35,960 nt of DNA from Chlorobiota bacterium (GTDB lineage: Bacteria; Bacteroidota; Bacteroidia; Bacteroidales; F082): contig JAADIS010000047.1 in NCBI GenBank assembly GCA_013151215.1, forward strand, positions 1 to 35,960, given 5' to 3'. Both the position numbers and the translations under genes were made by a program. Every line of letters begins with the position of its first letter. The stretch's first letter is position 1. Positions 27,401 through 35,308 of the stretch are shown here, piece by piece. A model generated the notes under the pieces. That model searched no databases. It worked only from the letters and a program-made list of their open reading frames with translations, and was not told the origin of the DNA.

Positions 27401-27556
27401 CCTCGTCTTCATCTCATTTGCTGCTTTGTTGGTAAATGTAATGGCAAGGGTTCTTTTGAATTCCGACGGAAGCGGAATACAAAGCTTGAGATACTCCCTG
27501 ACCAAAGTTGCGGTCTTACCCGAGCCGGCCGATGATTTATAAACAACAAATGCCAT
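24455..27556 (-). CDS. UvrD-family helicase with C-terminal RecB-type nuclease (AddA-like)
   Basis: The 1033-residue protein has the superfamily 1A helicase motifs in order: Walker A SSAGSGKT with Lys14, motif Ia ITFTNKAANEMKTRI, motif II FLIDEFQDTS, motif III VGDAKQAIYRFR, motif IV LEFNFRSGKNI and motif V/VI THKSKGLDFKVVIV and VSFTRA. The C-terminus has a PD-(D/E)XK nuclease with Asp973 (RPDR), Asp986 and Lys988 (DYKTG). This is the layout of AddA/RecB enzymes that resect broken DNA. The AddB-like partner is not in the window. It starts 26 bases after the tamB-like gene and is probably co-transcribed with it. Confidence 0.9.
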   Translation of the reverse strand: MAFVVYKSSAGSGKTATLVREYLKLCIPLPSEFKRTLAITFTNKAANEMKTRILETLELAAGGDENFLIKDLKQQLGLKDDVFALKSKQLLNSITHNYDEFAVSTIDSFVHRIIRTFANEVDLPSNFEAVLDSDDIVPDIVDELLERVGRDKQLTSILLSFVLKQIEDEKTHNIRIVLNDFVEYNLGEDVFSQKEFLSKLKLQDFPPLIKSLRKARKTLGAQIVSNARRAIDLFSSVSLVQDDISNKGRGIYGFFSKLVEINDIKKLMPNATSRKTVENDLWVAKKADAAIKNAIDEIKDELRQLYFEIVDMAGKYILINFISSKIYSVALITEIQLLFGDFVERTSKVHISEFNKRISENIAGQPVPFLYERLGFKYKNFLIDEFQDTSVLQWQNLLPLIEESLSNNNFSMIVGDAKQAIYRFRNGEVELFSKLPDLLHNSGSQLDMSRQSLLKSQYEEHQLEFNFRSGKNIVEFNNKFFQGLIGKESNYVKEHYQGLVQKVKKSQQSYVKLQLIEEKDSEEYLKKRNSAVSSYVGSCINAGFKAGDICILCRTKKSITSIATHLISDKYDIVSSESLLVCNSPKVGMLVAFLQMLLKPDEKIYLTDFLLKYSILNNIDGKAGFLSAHENHGKPTYSVVARLFKEAVSPEILLSYSVYEICEFAVRMMGFDKEADLFVQYFLDFVFKTISGGKFTIIEFLEHWEDKKMKTFVETPDNPDAIKLMTTHKSKGLDFKVVIVDLAYNRPKQGKTFWADVSKLNIPKLEKSLIPLTMLSAEIGFDDEYIKENEKERLDFINLVYVSFTRASNALFAIGQDNNKDVFGKLLKGFIRSNENTEAVYELGELIPYVYEDDKEFSRIKLTGIASSDFNKIVKIAPSEEIKWEELASKSPESLGRLVHGMLSEIELASDLDRVLNKYLISGFVTEKDMAMLAGYLKGVVFHPALKQYFSGNALIKNETVIYDGKAKVLRPDRVVLLDGELIVIDYKTGNKDKRHILQIREYAEVFAKMGYDKISCILVYINEEAEIVPVDF

Positions 27557-27582
27557 TGATATTATTTAAAAAGATTATTGTC

Positions 27583-30500
27583 TTAATTAGTGTTCGTACG
27601 TTTTTTGTGCGATTTTTTTCCCTTGAACAATTCTTTCACACTATTGAACTCCTTTCGGAACGCAAGCCCAACTCCCTGAGTATAAGGCGATACCTTGTCG
27701 TAGTTATTATAATAATACCATGAGTTCACATTGGAGTGATTAAATGCCTTCATTATCCATCTGCCATCTTCGGTAAGCTTATAGGCAATATCCACATCAC
27801 CGACGATATTACTGGCATTTTGCCCCGAACGGTCGTAAGTAACACCAAAGTTACCATCAATAATAAGCCTGTCGTCGAAAAGCTGGGTAGATAATGCCAC
27901 CTCGAATTCCTCGTTGGTGATATTGTCGCCGGGTTTATAGTTGACCCCGATATCGAAGTCGTCGGAAATCTGCGAAAGCATGCCGCTCAGCTGGTTGGTA
28001 AGTATAGTATAATAAGAAGAGGAAAGGTTGTAGCTGGAGGCATTGCTATAGCTAAAAGTGCCCAATACGAGCAAGGAGATCATCTGCTGGTTCATCATAG
28101 CCGTATTAGTGGTGTCTATTTCGGCATAAACCATGCGTTGCAGGTCGGGATCCAGGTCGGGCATCTTTATCTCAAATTTTATGCTTGGGTCAAGAAGTTG
28201 ATTTTTCAGGTTTATATAACACTCTACATTAACCTTGTTCTTGTATGAGGCCGACGAGTCGAGCGACAGGCCCAAGCTGTTGAGATTCGCCTTTACACGG
28301 TACAGACCTTTTATGTTCACGATAGCCGTATATGGATCACCGGTCCACGAGATCCTTCCTCCCTTAACAAGCTCAAAACGTTTATTCACCAGATTCTCGA
28401 TCGTAAAGTTGAACATGCCCCTATCAACAATATATTCGCCGAAGAGCTTAAACTCGCCGTCGGAATTAAAATCCATTTGCAGGTCACCCGTTCCCTGAGC
28501 ATCAATATCACCCATATTTGAAGGCATTGATATATTTATCCTCGCTATTGGAGTTATTCCCATCCCAAGGCTAATGTCATATTTAAGCTCATCGTTTTTC
28601 TTCAATTCCAGTTCGTTCTTTCTATCTATGTCCAATAAGCTGTCGGCCTGGTGATCCACAAATATTATATAGTCCTTATCCGACACTTCCGTAGTAAAAT
28701 CCAATGGGATAAAAACCCTGGTCCCTTGCTTGGTGGAGGTGTTTATATCTAGCTTGATATCATCGGGCTGCCCGCTTATGCTCAGGTTGCCGCTTAGGAT
28801 GCCTGTACCGTAGTACAAATCGTTCATCCGTCTTGTTGTGTTGAAAAACAGAAGTTTATCAGTAGAAATACTGACATCGAGCTCAGGGTTCCTAAAACTA
28901 TCATGTTTCAAAAAACCTTTGATCTTGGCTTTATTCCCGAGCGTGTCGAACAGGATCAGCTTGTCGAAACGAAGCATATCCTTTTCAAAAACAATTAAAT
29001 TCGAGAAGGAGTATCGAGTATTCAGATACTTGATAACCAAACTCGTCTCATTGATTTTAGCATAACCTTTCAGTTCAGGTTCGCTTAAGCTTCCTCCCAA
29101 GCTAATCCTGCCTGATGTCCTTCCCCTTACCTCAGAAACATAGGATCGCATAAACGGCTCTACTACAGGCAGTTTAAAATCGTTGAAACTAAGCTGGACA
29201 TCCATCATATTGGTATCCCTAAAAGGATAATAATATCCGTTGGCATGAAACATCTCATTCAAACCATTGTCTTCGTCGTCAATAATCTGGGCCTTCAAGA
29301 AAATTGATTTGTTAAGGTTGTCCCAGGTATCCAAGATATGAGCCCTCCCCATATACTCACCGTTAAAAACGAAATTGCTGATGCGGATATTCGAAATAAA
29401 CGTAGGGTTCCTCCCGATGACGCCAATGTTTATATACCCATCAACAACACCGTCAAAATCAATGTTATACGGGCGCGACAATATGTCGAAGAAAGAGAGG
29501 TCCCATTTACTGAAGCTTACTTCAAGAGTGTCATTACTTTCCCCGATCAAACTCCCTGAAAGTTGAAACAAGGATGTATCGGCGGAGATGTTGATATTAT
29601 TTATCTCCACTCCGTTTTTATGGATCTTGATAAAGTTCGATGTGTCGATAACCCAATTGATGTTGTTTACGACAAGATCCGATTTGTTGATCTTCAGAAA
29701 CTCAAAAGCACTGTGGTGCTCAACAATTCCCCGGATATTTGCATAGTTTACCAATGCGGAATCAATATTCCGCCATTTAATGCCATAGTTGAGCTTATTG
29801 CCTGAAACATTGGCTTTGAACGAAACGCTATCCAGTCCAAGAACGGTTTTATCGGCTTCGGTGCTATCCTTAAAAATAAGCGTGTTCACATAATAGTTAA
29901 AATTCAAGCCCGTGCTTTTCGCCGACGCGCTAATTATGTTGTCATTCAAACCTATTCCAAAAAGTTCTATTTCATCGGAAACAGCGTTTAGGCTCAACAT
30001 ATCGTTCTCAAAATCGCCTGATAAATTTAAGACACTACCTTTACTTATGTCCAAACCCTTAATTAACTGCCTGTTGATAATGGCCCCATCCTTGATCTCG
30101 ATATGCAGATCGGCATTCTTGTCCGACGAATCATAAATAGTATTGTCGGAGAAATTATAATAATTGTTCAAGAAGCTCAGTGATGTTTGATAAAGAGTGC
30201 TGATTTTAAAGTCGCCGCTCAATTCTATGTCGGCTATGGCCGATTCCAGCTTCAGCGAATTATAATCCAGCGTATCGAATGTTTTCGTAAACTTCAACGA
30301 ATCATAATGATAAACATCGGATCCAAAAAACATGTTCAACTTGTCCAGTTTAAGGCCGGCATCCATTTCATCGATGTCAAATCCTTGGATATCAAGACCT
30401 AAATTAGCGGACAGCTTAAGCCCCGATTTGTCCCAGAGCCCCAGCCCGCTGATATCGGCCATCGCTATTTCGGCATCCATACTGAATAAAGAGCTGTCCG

Positions 30501-32052
30501 GCGAAAAGATGAAGCTGCCGTCTGCCAACAGTTTTTTATCGCCAATTCGAAAATCAGAAGTCAGCTTGGCATCGGAATAATTACCCAGGAATTTCAGGCG
30601 CTTCATTTTATTACCCAAAAAATCCAGCTTGCTGAAAACCAATCCGTAATTTATGTTCAACATATCCGGATAAACTCCTTTTATATCTATCTGGCCGGTA
30701 AATGATGCATCACCCATTAAGCCATCTTGACCAATAATTCCCCCCAGCATAAAATCCTTTGCATCGATAAACGACAGCAAAAAAACGCTATCCTCGCCCG
30801 ATTCGTGATATCTCATTTTTGCATCAATTTCCGAATCAAGGATCTTGAGGTTTATATTACTTTCAAAATCAGCATAATACCCGGCAAAACTACCTCTCAT
30901 CCTGATTGCCTCATCACAAAGGTCATCTAAAGGAATATCCAAGTTCTTGCTCTTTATAGGAAGGTTGAACGATTCAATATCGCATATACTAGTAGTAAAA
31001 TTCTGAACCCCGACACGCATAAACGAATTAAAGAAATCAGGCAGGCCATTTATATACATATCGGCTGTTATGCTCGTGCTCTTGCCAAACTCAACAACAA
31101 TATTATCACCCTTTAACTTGCTGACAGTGCCCTCGGCACTCCCGCTAAAATTTATTTTGTCGGGCATATCAAACAAGATGTCGGAGAAATATCCAAGTTC
31201 AGACATATCAAGTTCCGAATTGCGCACTTCTGCGATCATATCAACCGAATCGATAAAATCGCTCATGGAGGTATATGATGAGTATTTGAAATCGAGGTCG
31301 AAATCAAGAGTGGAGCTTGCGGTTTGCATCTTTGAATTCCGCGCCCTCATAAGCGTGGGGCTTATAGCATAATCAGTGCTCAGGCTCTCGATACTGAAAC
31401 CACTCCTTTCGTGGGCCTTCAGCATATTCACCCTAACTTTCAACGAATCGTTGATAAGGTCGAAGTCTTCCAGAAAACCGTTAATGCCGATAAATTCCAT
31501 ATCTGCATAGTCCATTCCCTTCTTATTGGAATAGGATTGATTTTTATCGAACAGCCGAAAACGCGAGTTATTGATGGTTATATTGTTGGCCACAAGCTCA
31601 AAGCCCGACGAAAGGCCGGAAGAAGAGCCGCCGCGCAGCTCCTTTACGATCATCAAGAAGCCAAAGTTATCCTCGTTTTTATAACGCCCTAAAGTAAAGG
31701 AAGCCCCCTGCAATTCTATATTGCTAAACTTCATACTTCTGACCCAGGGGAATTCGGGCAAGGCAATAAGCTTGTCCACTTTTAATATGCTGCTGTCATG
31801 ATGGTCCCAAAGTTCGAGCCCGCTAAGGTAGATACCATCGTAAAAACTAAAGCTTATTGCCTCCAGGCTTATTTTCCTGTCGATCTTTTTTGACATCCAG
31901 TCAACTGCCAACCTGGAGGTTAATGTTTGTATCAAAGGGCTCCTAAAGAGTATAGTAAGTGCTATTGGCAAAGAAATAATTACCAATAAGATATAAAACA
32001 GAATTCTTGCAAGCCTTTTTTTAATACTTTTGGCGGTCGAATTTTCCTTCAA
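27583..32052 (-). CDS. TamB/YhdP-type translocation and assembly module protein (DUF490)
   Basis: The 1489-residue protein has one N-terminal membrane anchor (about residues 14-36; LFYILLVIISLPIALTILF), an AsmA-like start, a very long beta-rich periplasmic body and a C-terminal DUF490 domain (about 1200-1450; MGDIDAQGTGDLQMDFNSDG and GEYIVDRGMFNFTIENLV). TamB-type proteins bridge the inner and outer membranes and are linked to outer-membrane protein assembly or lipid transfer. The start is TTG 32052: in frame upstream there is no ATG before a TAA (32070-32068), and the next candidates lie inside the membrane anchor. The start codon abuts the tsaD ATG. The gene lies upstream of the helicase gene on the same strand. 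Confidence 0.88.
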   Translation of the reverse strand: MKENSTAKSIKKRLARILFYILLVIISLPIALTILFRSPLIQTLTSRLAVDWMSKKIDRKISLEAISFSFYDGIYLSGLELWDHHDSSILKVDKLIALPEFPWVRSMKFSNIELQGASFTLGRYKNEDNFGFLMIVKELRGGSSSGLSSGFELVANNITINNSRFRLFDKNQSYSNKKGMDYADMEFIGINGFLEDFDLINDSLKVRVNMLKAHERSGFSIESLSTDYAISPTLMRARNSKMQTASSTLDFDLDFKYSSYTSMSDFIDSVDMIAEVRNSELDMSELGYFSDILFDMPDKINFSGSAEGTVSKLKGDNIVVEFGKSTSITADMYINGLPDFFNSFMRVGVQNFTTSICDIESFNLPIKSKNLDIPLDDLCDEAIRMRGSFAGYYADFESNINLKILDSEIDAKMRYHESGEDSVFLLSFIDAKDFMLGGIIGQDGLMGDASFTGQIDIKGVYPDMLNINYGLVFSKLDFLGNKMKRLKFLGNYSDAKLTSDFRIGDKKLLADGSFIFSPDSSLFSMDAEIAMADISGLGLWDKSGLKLSANLGLDIQGFDIDEMDAGLKLDKLNMFFGSDVYHYDSLKFTKTFDTLDYNSLKLESAIADIELSGDFKISTLYQTSLSFLNNYYNFSDNTIYDSSDKNADLHIEIKDGAIINRQLIKGLDISKGSVLNLSGDFENDMLSLNAVSDEIELFGIGLNDNIISASAKSTGLNFNYYVNTLIFKDSTEADKTVLGLDSVSFKANVSGNKLNYGIKWRNIDSALVNYANIRGIVEHHSAFEFLKINKSDLVVNNINWVIDTSNFIKIHKNGVEINNINISADTSLFQLSGSLIGESNDTLEVSFSKWDLSFFDILSRPYNIDFDGVVDGYINIGVIGRNPTFISNIRISNFVFNGEYMGRAHILDTWDNLNKSIFLKAQIIDDEDNGLNEMFHANGYYYPFRDTNMMDVQLSFNDFKLPVVEPFMRSYVSEVRGRTSGRISLGGSLSEPELKGYAKINETSLVIKYLNTRYSFSNLIVFEKDMLRFDKLILFDTLGNKAKIKGFLKHDSFRNPELDVSISTDKLLFFNTTRRMNDLYYGTGILSGNLSISGQPDDIKLDINTSTKQGTRVFIPLDFTTEVSDKDYIIFVDHQADSLLDIDRKNELELKKNDELKYDISLGMGITPIARINISMPSNMGDIDAQGTGDLQMDFNSDGEFKLFGEYIVDRGMFNFTIENLVNKRFELVKGGRISWTGDPYTAIVNIKGLYRVKANLNSLGLSLDSSASYKNKVNVECYINLKNQLLDPSIKFEIKMPDLDPDLQRMVYAEIDTTNTAMMNQQMISLLVLGTFSYSNASSYNLSSSYYTILTNQLSGMLSQISDDFDIGVNYKPGDNITNEEFEVALSTQLFDDRLIIDGNFGVTYDRSGQNASNIVGDVDIAYKLTEDGRWIMKAFNHSNVNSWYYYNNYDKVSPYTQGVGLAFRKEFNSVKELFKGKKSHKKRTNTN
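32025..32032 (+). promoter_or_regulatory. -7 box (TACTTTTG) of tsaD, inside the tamB-like gene
   Basis: TACTTTTG fits TAnnTTTG and lies 20 bases before the tsaD ATG. The nearest TTG upstream (32007-32009) is only 15 bases away, below the usual 17-23. The box is within the first codons of the divergent gene. Confidence 0.5.
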
Positions 32053-33069
32053 ATGAGCACATATATATTAGGCATAGAATCATCTTGCGACGACACTTCT
32101 GCTGCCGTTATTAAAAATACCGAATTACTATCAAATGTAATCGCAAATCAGGACGTCCACAAATCTTTCGGCGGGGTAGTCCCTGAACTTGCTTCAAGGG
32201 CGCACCAGCAGAATATCATTCCTGTTGTTGATTATGCCCTTAAGCAAGCAAAGATAAAGAAAAATCAGTTGAGCGCTATTGCTTTTACCAGGGGCCCGGG
32301 ATTATTGGGGTCGCTGTTGGTAGGCACCTCTTTTGCAAAGTCTTTCTCGCTGGGGCTAGGCATTCCGATGGTTGAAGTGGACCACTTGAAAGCCCATATC
32401 CTATCACACTTTATCGATGACGACACACCAAAAGATCATCCCGGATTTCCTTTTCTTTGTTTAACGGTTTCGGGGGGACACACGCAAATAGTTAAAGTAG
32501 TAAGCCCTTCCGAAATGATCGTTCTTGGGAAAACCATCGATGATGCAGCAGGTGAAGCATTTGACAAAGCCGCAAAAATCATGGGCCTGCCTTATCCCGG
32601 AGGGCCAATAATCGATAAACTGGCAAGACTGGGCGATCCGCATAAATTCTTATTTCCCGCATCCAGCATGAAAGGCCTCGATTATAGTTTCAGCGGACTG
32701 AAAACATCATTCCTGTACTTCTTGAGGGACAAGTTGAAAGCTGACGATGAATTTATCGAAAACAACAAAGAAGATTTGTCGGCATCTATTCAGTTTACCA
32801 TAATAAAAATGCTGCTGAACAAAGTTAAAAGGGCAATAAACGAAACCGGCATCAATGAAATAGCCATTGCCGGTGGGGTATCCGCCAACTCGGGCCTGCG
32901 AAAAAGCCTCGACGAGATGGCGAAAAAACACGGATGGAAAACCTTTATCCCAAAATTACAGTACAGCACCGATAACGCAGCCATGATCGCCATGGCCGGT
33001 TATTTTAAATTTCTTGACAAAGAATTTGCCGGCCAGGACGTTACACCTTATACGAGAAGCAGCTTCTAA
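32053..33069 (+). CDS. tsaD: tRNA N6-threonylcarbamoyladenosine transferase TsaD
   Basis: The 338-residue protein starts MSTYILGIESSCDDTSAAVI, the Kae1/TsaD signature. His111 and His115 (VDHLKAHILSHF) bind the catalytic metal. The ASKHA nucleotide site is seen at FPFLCLTVSGGHTQIV, GGVSANSGLR and STDNAAMIAMAG. TsaD transfers the threonylcarbamoyl group to A37 of tRNAs reading ANN codons, working with TsaB and TsaE, which are not in this window. The length is normal. It is divergent from the tamB-like gene with no base between the start codons. A weak hairpin (TTGGGG/TCCCAA, 33080-33096) follows the stop. Confidence 0.97.
   Translation: MSTYILGIESSCDDTSAAVIKNTELLSNVIANQDVHKSFGGVVPELASRAHQQNIIPVVDYALKQAKIKKNQLSAIAFTRGPGLLGSLLVGTSFAKSFSLGLGIPMVEVDHLKAHILSHFIDDDTPKDHPGFPFLCLTVSGGHTQIVKVVSPSEMIVLGKTIDDAAGEAFDKAAKIMGLPYPGGPIIDKLARLGDPHKFLFPASSMKGLDYSFSGLKTSFLYFLRDKLKADDEFIENNKEDLSASIQFTIIKMLLNKVKRAINETGINEIAIAGGVSANSGLRKSLDEMAKKHGWKTFIPKLQYSTDNAAMIAMAGYFKFLDKEFAGQDVTPYTRSSF
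32132..32162 (-). promoter_or_regulatory. Candidate tamB-like gene promoter inside tsaD: TTG - 20 bases - TACATTTG (minus)
   Basis: On the minus strand TTG (32162-32160) and TACATTTG (32139-32132) are 20 bases apart, matching the consensus. Transcription would start near 32125, giving a leader of about 70 bases to the TTG start codon at 32052. It lies within tsaD codons, so chance is possible. Confidence 0.5.
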
Positions 33070-33149
33070 ACCAAGTCTTTTGGGGCTTTATCCCAATAAA
33101 CAAAGGATAATTTTTTATTTAGGCAACTTCCATGTTTTTATATTATATG

Positions 33150-33411
33150 CTGAAGTTTCGCATACCAACACTAGGCCTTAATACATTTGTTATCAGATGG
33201 TTATACATTATATAAATTGCTTAGTGAAACTTCGTGCCTTAGTGCCTTCGTGGCAAGGTGTTGATAATTAGCCACTAAGACTCTAAGAAAACACAATTAT
33301 GATATTACTTATTATGGAATTTATATACTATTGATATTCATTATGTTAACACATTTCAATATTTAATAAGACGCAGCTTGTCAAAGTTCATTTATAAACG
33401 CGAAACTTCAG
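33150..33411. mobile_element. MITE-like element with 12-bp perfect inverted repeats and target duplication
   Basis: CTGAAGTTTCGC (33150-33161) and GCGAAACTTCAG (33400-33411) are perfect inverted repeats. The 7-mer TTATATG flanks both ends directly (33143-33149 and 33412-33418), as expected of a target duplication made on insertion. The 262 bases between are AT-rich and code for nothing I can see. The middle (33221-33290) holds a degenerate repeat, TGCCTTAGTGCCTTCGTGGC, with a partial inverted copy, GCCACTAAGACTCTAAG. The helper transposase is unknown. It sits in the tsaD-pckA gap. Confidence 0.65.
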
Positions 33412-33497
33412 TTATATGCCTGCGAGCCTACTTATTTTGATTGATTATAAAATTCCGGTTGTTGCATAAAAACGCTTACGCAAACGATTTAATTTTT

Positions 33498-33505
33498 TAG
33501 TTTTG
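33498..33505 (+). promoter_or_regulatory. -7 box (TAGTTTTG) of pckA
   Basis: TAGTTTTG fits TAnnTTTG and lies 37 bases before the pckA ATG. No TTG stands at the -33 distance. The inverted repeat TACGCAAA (33477-33484) and TTTGCGTA (33502-33509) overlaps the box, with a layout much like that at the rpsU promoter, so it could be an operator. Confidence 0.55.
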
Positions 33506-33542
33506 CGTATTGAAACAATAAATTTTTACCAAATTAATAATT

Positions 33543-35180
33543 ATGGTTAAAGACATAAATAAAATTAAAGAAGCTTTGACCGGCTATGGAATCACAAACC
33601 CGGTTGAAATAGTTCATAATCCTTCATACGAACAATTGTATAAAGAAGAATTAAGGCCTGAGCTCACAGGCTACGAAAAGGGCCAACTGACGGAACTTGG
33701 CGCAGTCAATGTAATGACAGGGGTTTTTACAGGACGTTCGCCCAAGGACAAATACATAGTTTACGACGAAACAACCAAAGATAATGTTTGGTGGGCCGAG
33801 CAGGCCAAATCATCAGACAACAAACCCATTGATCAGGACGTATGGGAAAAAATGTACAAAATCGGTTCAGATGAGCTAAGCGGAAAGCGATTGTTTGTTA
33901 TGGATGGTTATGCCGGAGCCAACGGGAACACCAGGTTGAAGGTGAGGTTTATTCTGGAAGTGGCATGGCAGGCCCACTTTATCAAAAATATGTTTATCCG
34001 TCCGTCGGATGAAGAAGCAGAAAGTTTTGAGCCTGATTTCGTAGTGCTAAACGCTTCAAAAGCAGTTAATAAAGACTGGAAATCGATGAAGCGCCTGGAT
34101 GGCCCGACTTTAAACTCAGAAGTATTTGTTGCATTTAACTTAACGGAGCGAAAGGCCGTTATCGGAGGCAGCTGGTATGGCGGAGAAATGAAAAAAGGTA
34201 TTTTCTCCATAATGAACTACTATCTTCCGCTAAAAGGGATGGCTGCCATGCACTGCTCGGCAAATGTCGGGAAAGATGGCGATACGGCTATTTTCTTCGG
34301 TTTATCGGGAACAGGAAAGACAACGCTGTCCACCGACCCAAACCGCGCCCTGATCGGCGACGACGAACATGGGTGGGATGATGACGGCATTTTCAACTTT
34401 GAAGGCGGTTGTTATGCAAAAACAATCAACCTTGATAAGGACAGCGAACCTGAGATTTTTAATGCTATTCGCAAAGACGCTCTCTTAGAGAACGTTAGCG
34501 TTGACGATAACGGAAAAATCGACTTCACCGACGGGCATATAACACAAAACACAAGAGTGTCATATCCTATTTTTCATATCGACAACATCGTAAAACCAGT
34601 TTCCAAAGCAGGTCACGCTAAAAAAGTTATCTTTTTAACTGCTGATGCATTTGGCGTTATGCCACCTGTATCCAAGCTCACAAAAGATCAAACTAAATAT
34701 CATTTCCTTTCGGGGTTTACTGCCAAGCTTGCCGGTACGGAGCGTGGCGTTACTACCCCACAGCCAACTTTCTCGGCTTGTTTCGGCGCTGCCTTCCTTA
34801 CTCTCCACCCAACAAAGTACGGTCAGGAACTGGTAAAGCGCATGGAACAGAATGGTGCCGAGGCTTATCTTGTTAACACAGGATGGAATGGTACTGGAAA
34901 GAGGATCTCTATTAAAGATACCCGTGGTATTATTGATGCGATCCTGAATGGCTCGATCGAGGAAGCGGAGACCAAGCACATAGCTGTTTTCAATTTGGAG
35001 GTTCCAACCGCCCTGCCAGGCGTTGATACTGCAATTTTAGATCCCCGCGACACTTATGCTGATTCGTCGGAATGGGACAAAAAGGCCAAGGACCTTGCCA
35101 AATTATTCATTGACAACTTTAAGCAATATACTGATAATGAGGAAGGTAAAAGCCTCGTTGCCGCAGGGCCCCGATTATAA
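33543..35180 (+). CDS. pckA: Phosphoenolpyruvate carboxykinase (ATP)
   Basis: The 545-residue enzyme turns oxaloacetate and ATP into phosphoenolpyruvate, CO2 and ADP, the first committed step of gluconeogenesis; in fermenting bacteria it can run in reverse to fix CO2. The substrate loop TGRSPKDKY, the P-loop [12 protein letters not shown] (Lys259), the kinase-2 motif GDDEHGWDD (Asp273 and Asp274) and the metal-binding His in [11 protein letters not shown] are intact. The length matches the ATP-dependent family. It is a single-gene unit with its own promoter and a perfect terminator. No Shine-Dalgarno sequence is seen. Confidence 0.97.
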   Translation: MVKDINKIKEALTGYGITNPVEIVHNPSYEQLYKEELRPELTGYEKGQLTELGAVNVMTGVFTGRSPKDKYIVYDETTKDNVWWAEQAKSSDNKPIDQDVWEKMYKIGSDELSGKRLFVMDGYAGANGNTRLKVRFILEVAWQAHFIKNMFIRPSDEEAESFEPDFVVLNASKAVNKDWKSMKRLDGPTLNSEVFVAFNLTERKAVIGGSWYGGEMKKGIFSIMNYYLPLKGMAAMHCSANVGKDGDTAIFFGLSGTGKTTLSTDPNRALIGDDEHGWDDDGIFNFEGGCYAKTINLDKDSEPEIFNAIRKDALLENVSVDDNGKIDFTDGHITQNTRVSYPIFHIDNIVKPVSKAGHAKKVIFLTADAFGVMPPVSKLTKDQTKYHFLSGFTAKLAGTERGVTTPQPTFSACFGAAFLTLHPTKYGQELVKRMEQNGAEAYLVNTGWNGTGKRISIKDTRGIIDAILNGSIEEAETKHIAVFNLEVPTALPGVDTAILDPRDTYADSSEWDKKAKDLAKLFIDNFKQYTDNEEGKSLVAAGPRL

Positions 35181-35196
35181 CATTTATATCCGCATA

Positions 35197-35237
35197 CAGA
35201 TGCCCGACCTGCCAAGGCAGGTCGGGCATCTGTTTTT
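35197..35237 (+). terminator. Intrinsic terminator of pckA
   Basis: CAGATGCCCGACCTGCC (35197-35213) and GGCAGGTCGGGCATCTG (35216-35232) form a perfect 17-bp stem with only AA between them, followed by TTTTT. It starts 17 bases after the pckA stop codon and is the strongest hairpin in the window. Confidence 0.92.
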
Positions 35238-35244
35238 ATACATA

Positions 35245-35298
35245 GGGTCTGCTGAAAAACGCCTAACAACGTGAGATATATATTGTTACACGATTCTT
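35245..35298. repeat. Solo end of the 19.6-kb element
   Basis: Read on the minus strand, this 54-base stretch matches 19774-19827 at 50 of 54 positions. Its outer end, GGGTCTGCTGAAAAA, is identical to the left inverted repeat of that element, and a TA lies just outside it (35243-35244). The similarity stops at about 35298, so only one end remains. It lies between the pckA terminator and the convergent protease gene. Confidence 0.7.
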
Positions 35299-35308
35299 TT
35301 TAACCTGA

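Noticed and set aside
33080-33096. Terminator for tsaD (TTGGGG/TCCCAA hairpin)
   Set aside because: Only 6 pairs, one of them G-T, and the T-rich stretch starts more than 10 bases later; too weak to list as a terminator.
33221-33290. CRISPR-like array
   Set aside because: The repeated words are adjacent, degenerate and partly inverted, with no regular spacers and no cas genes.
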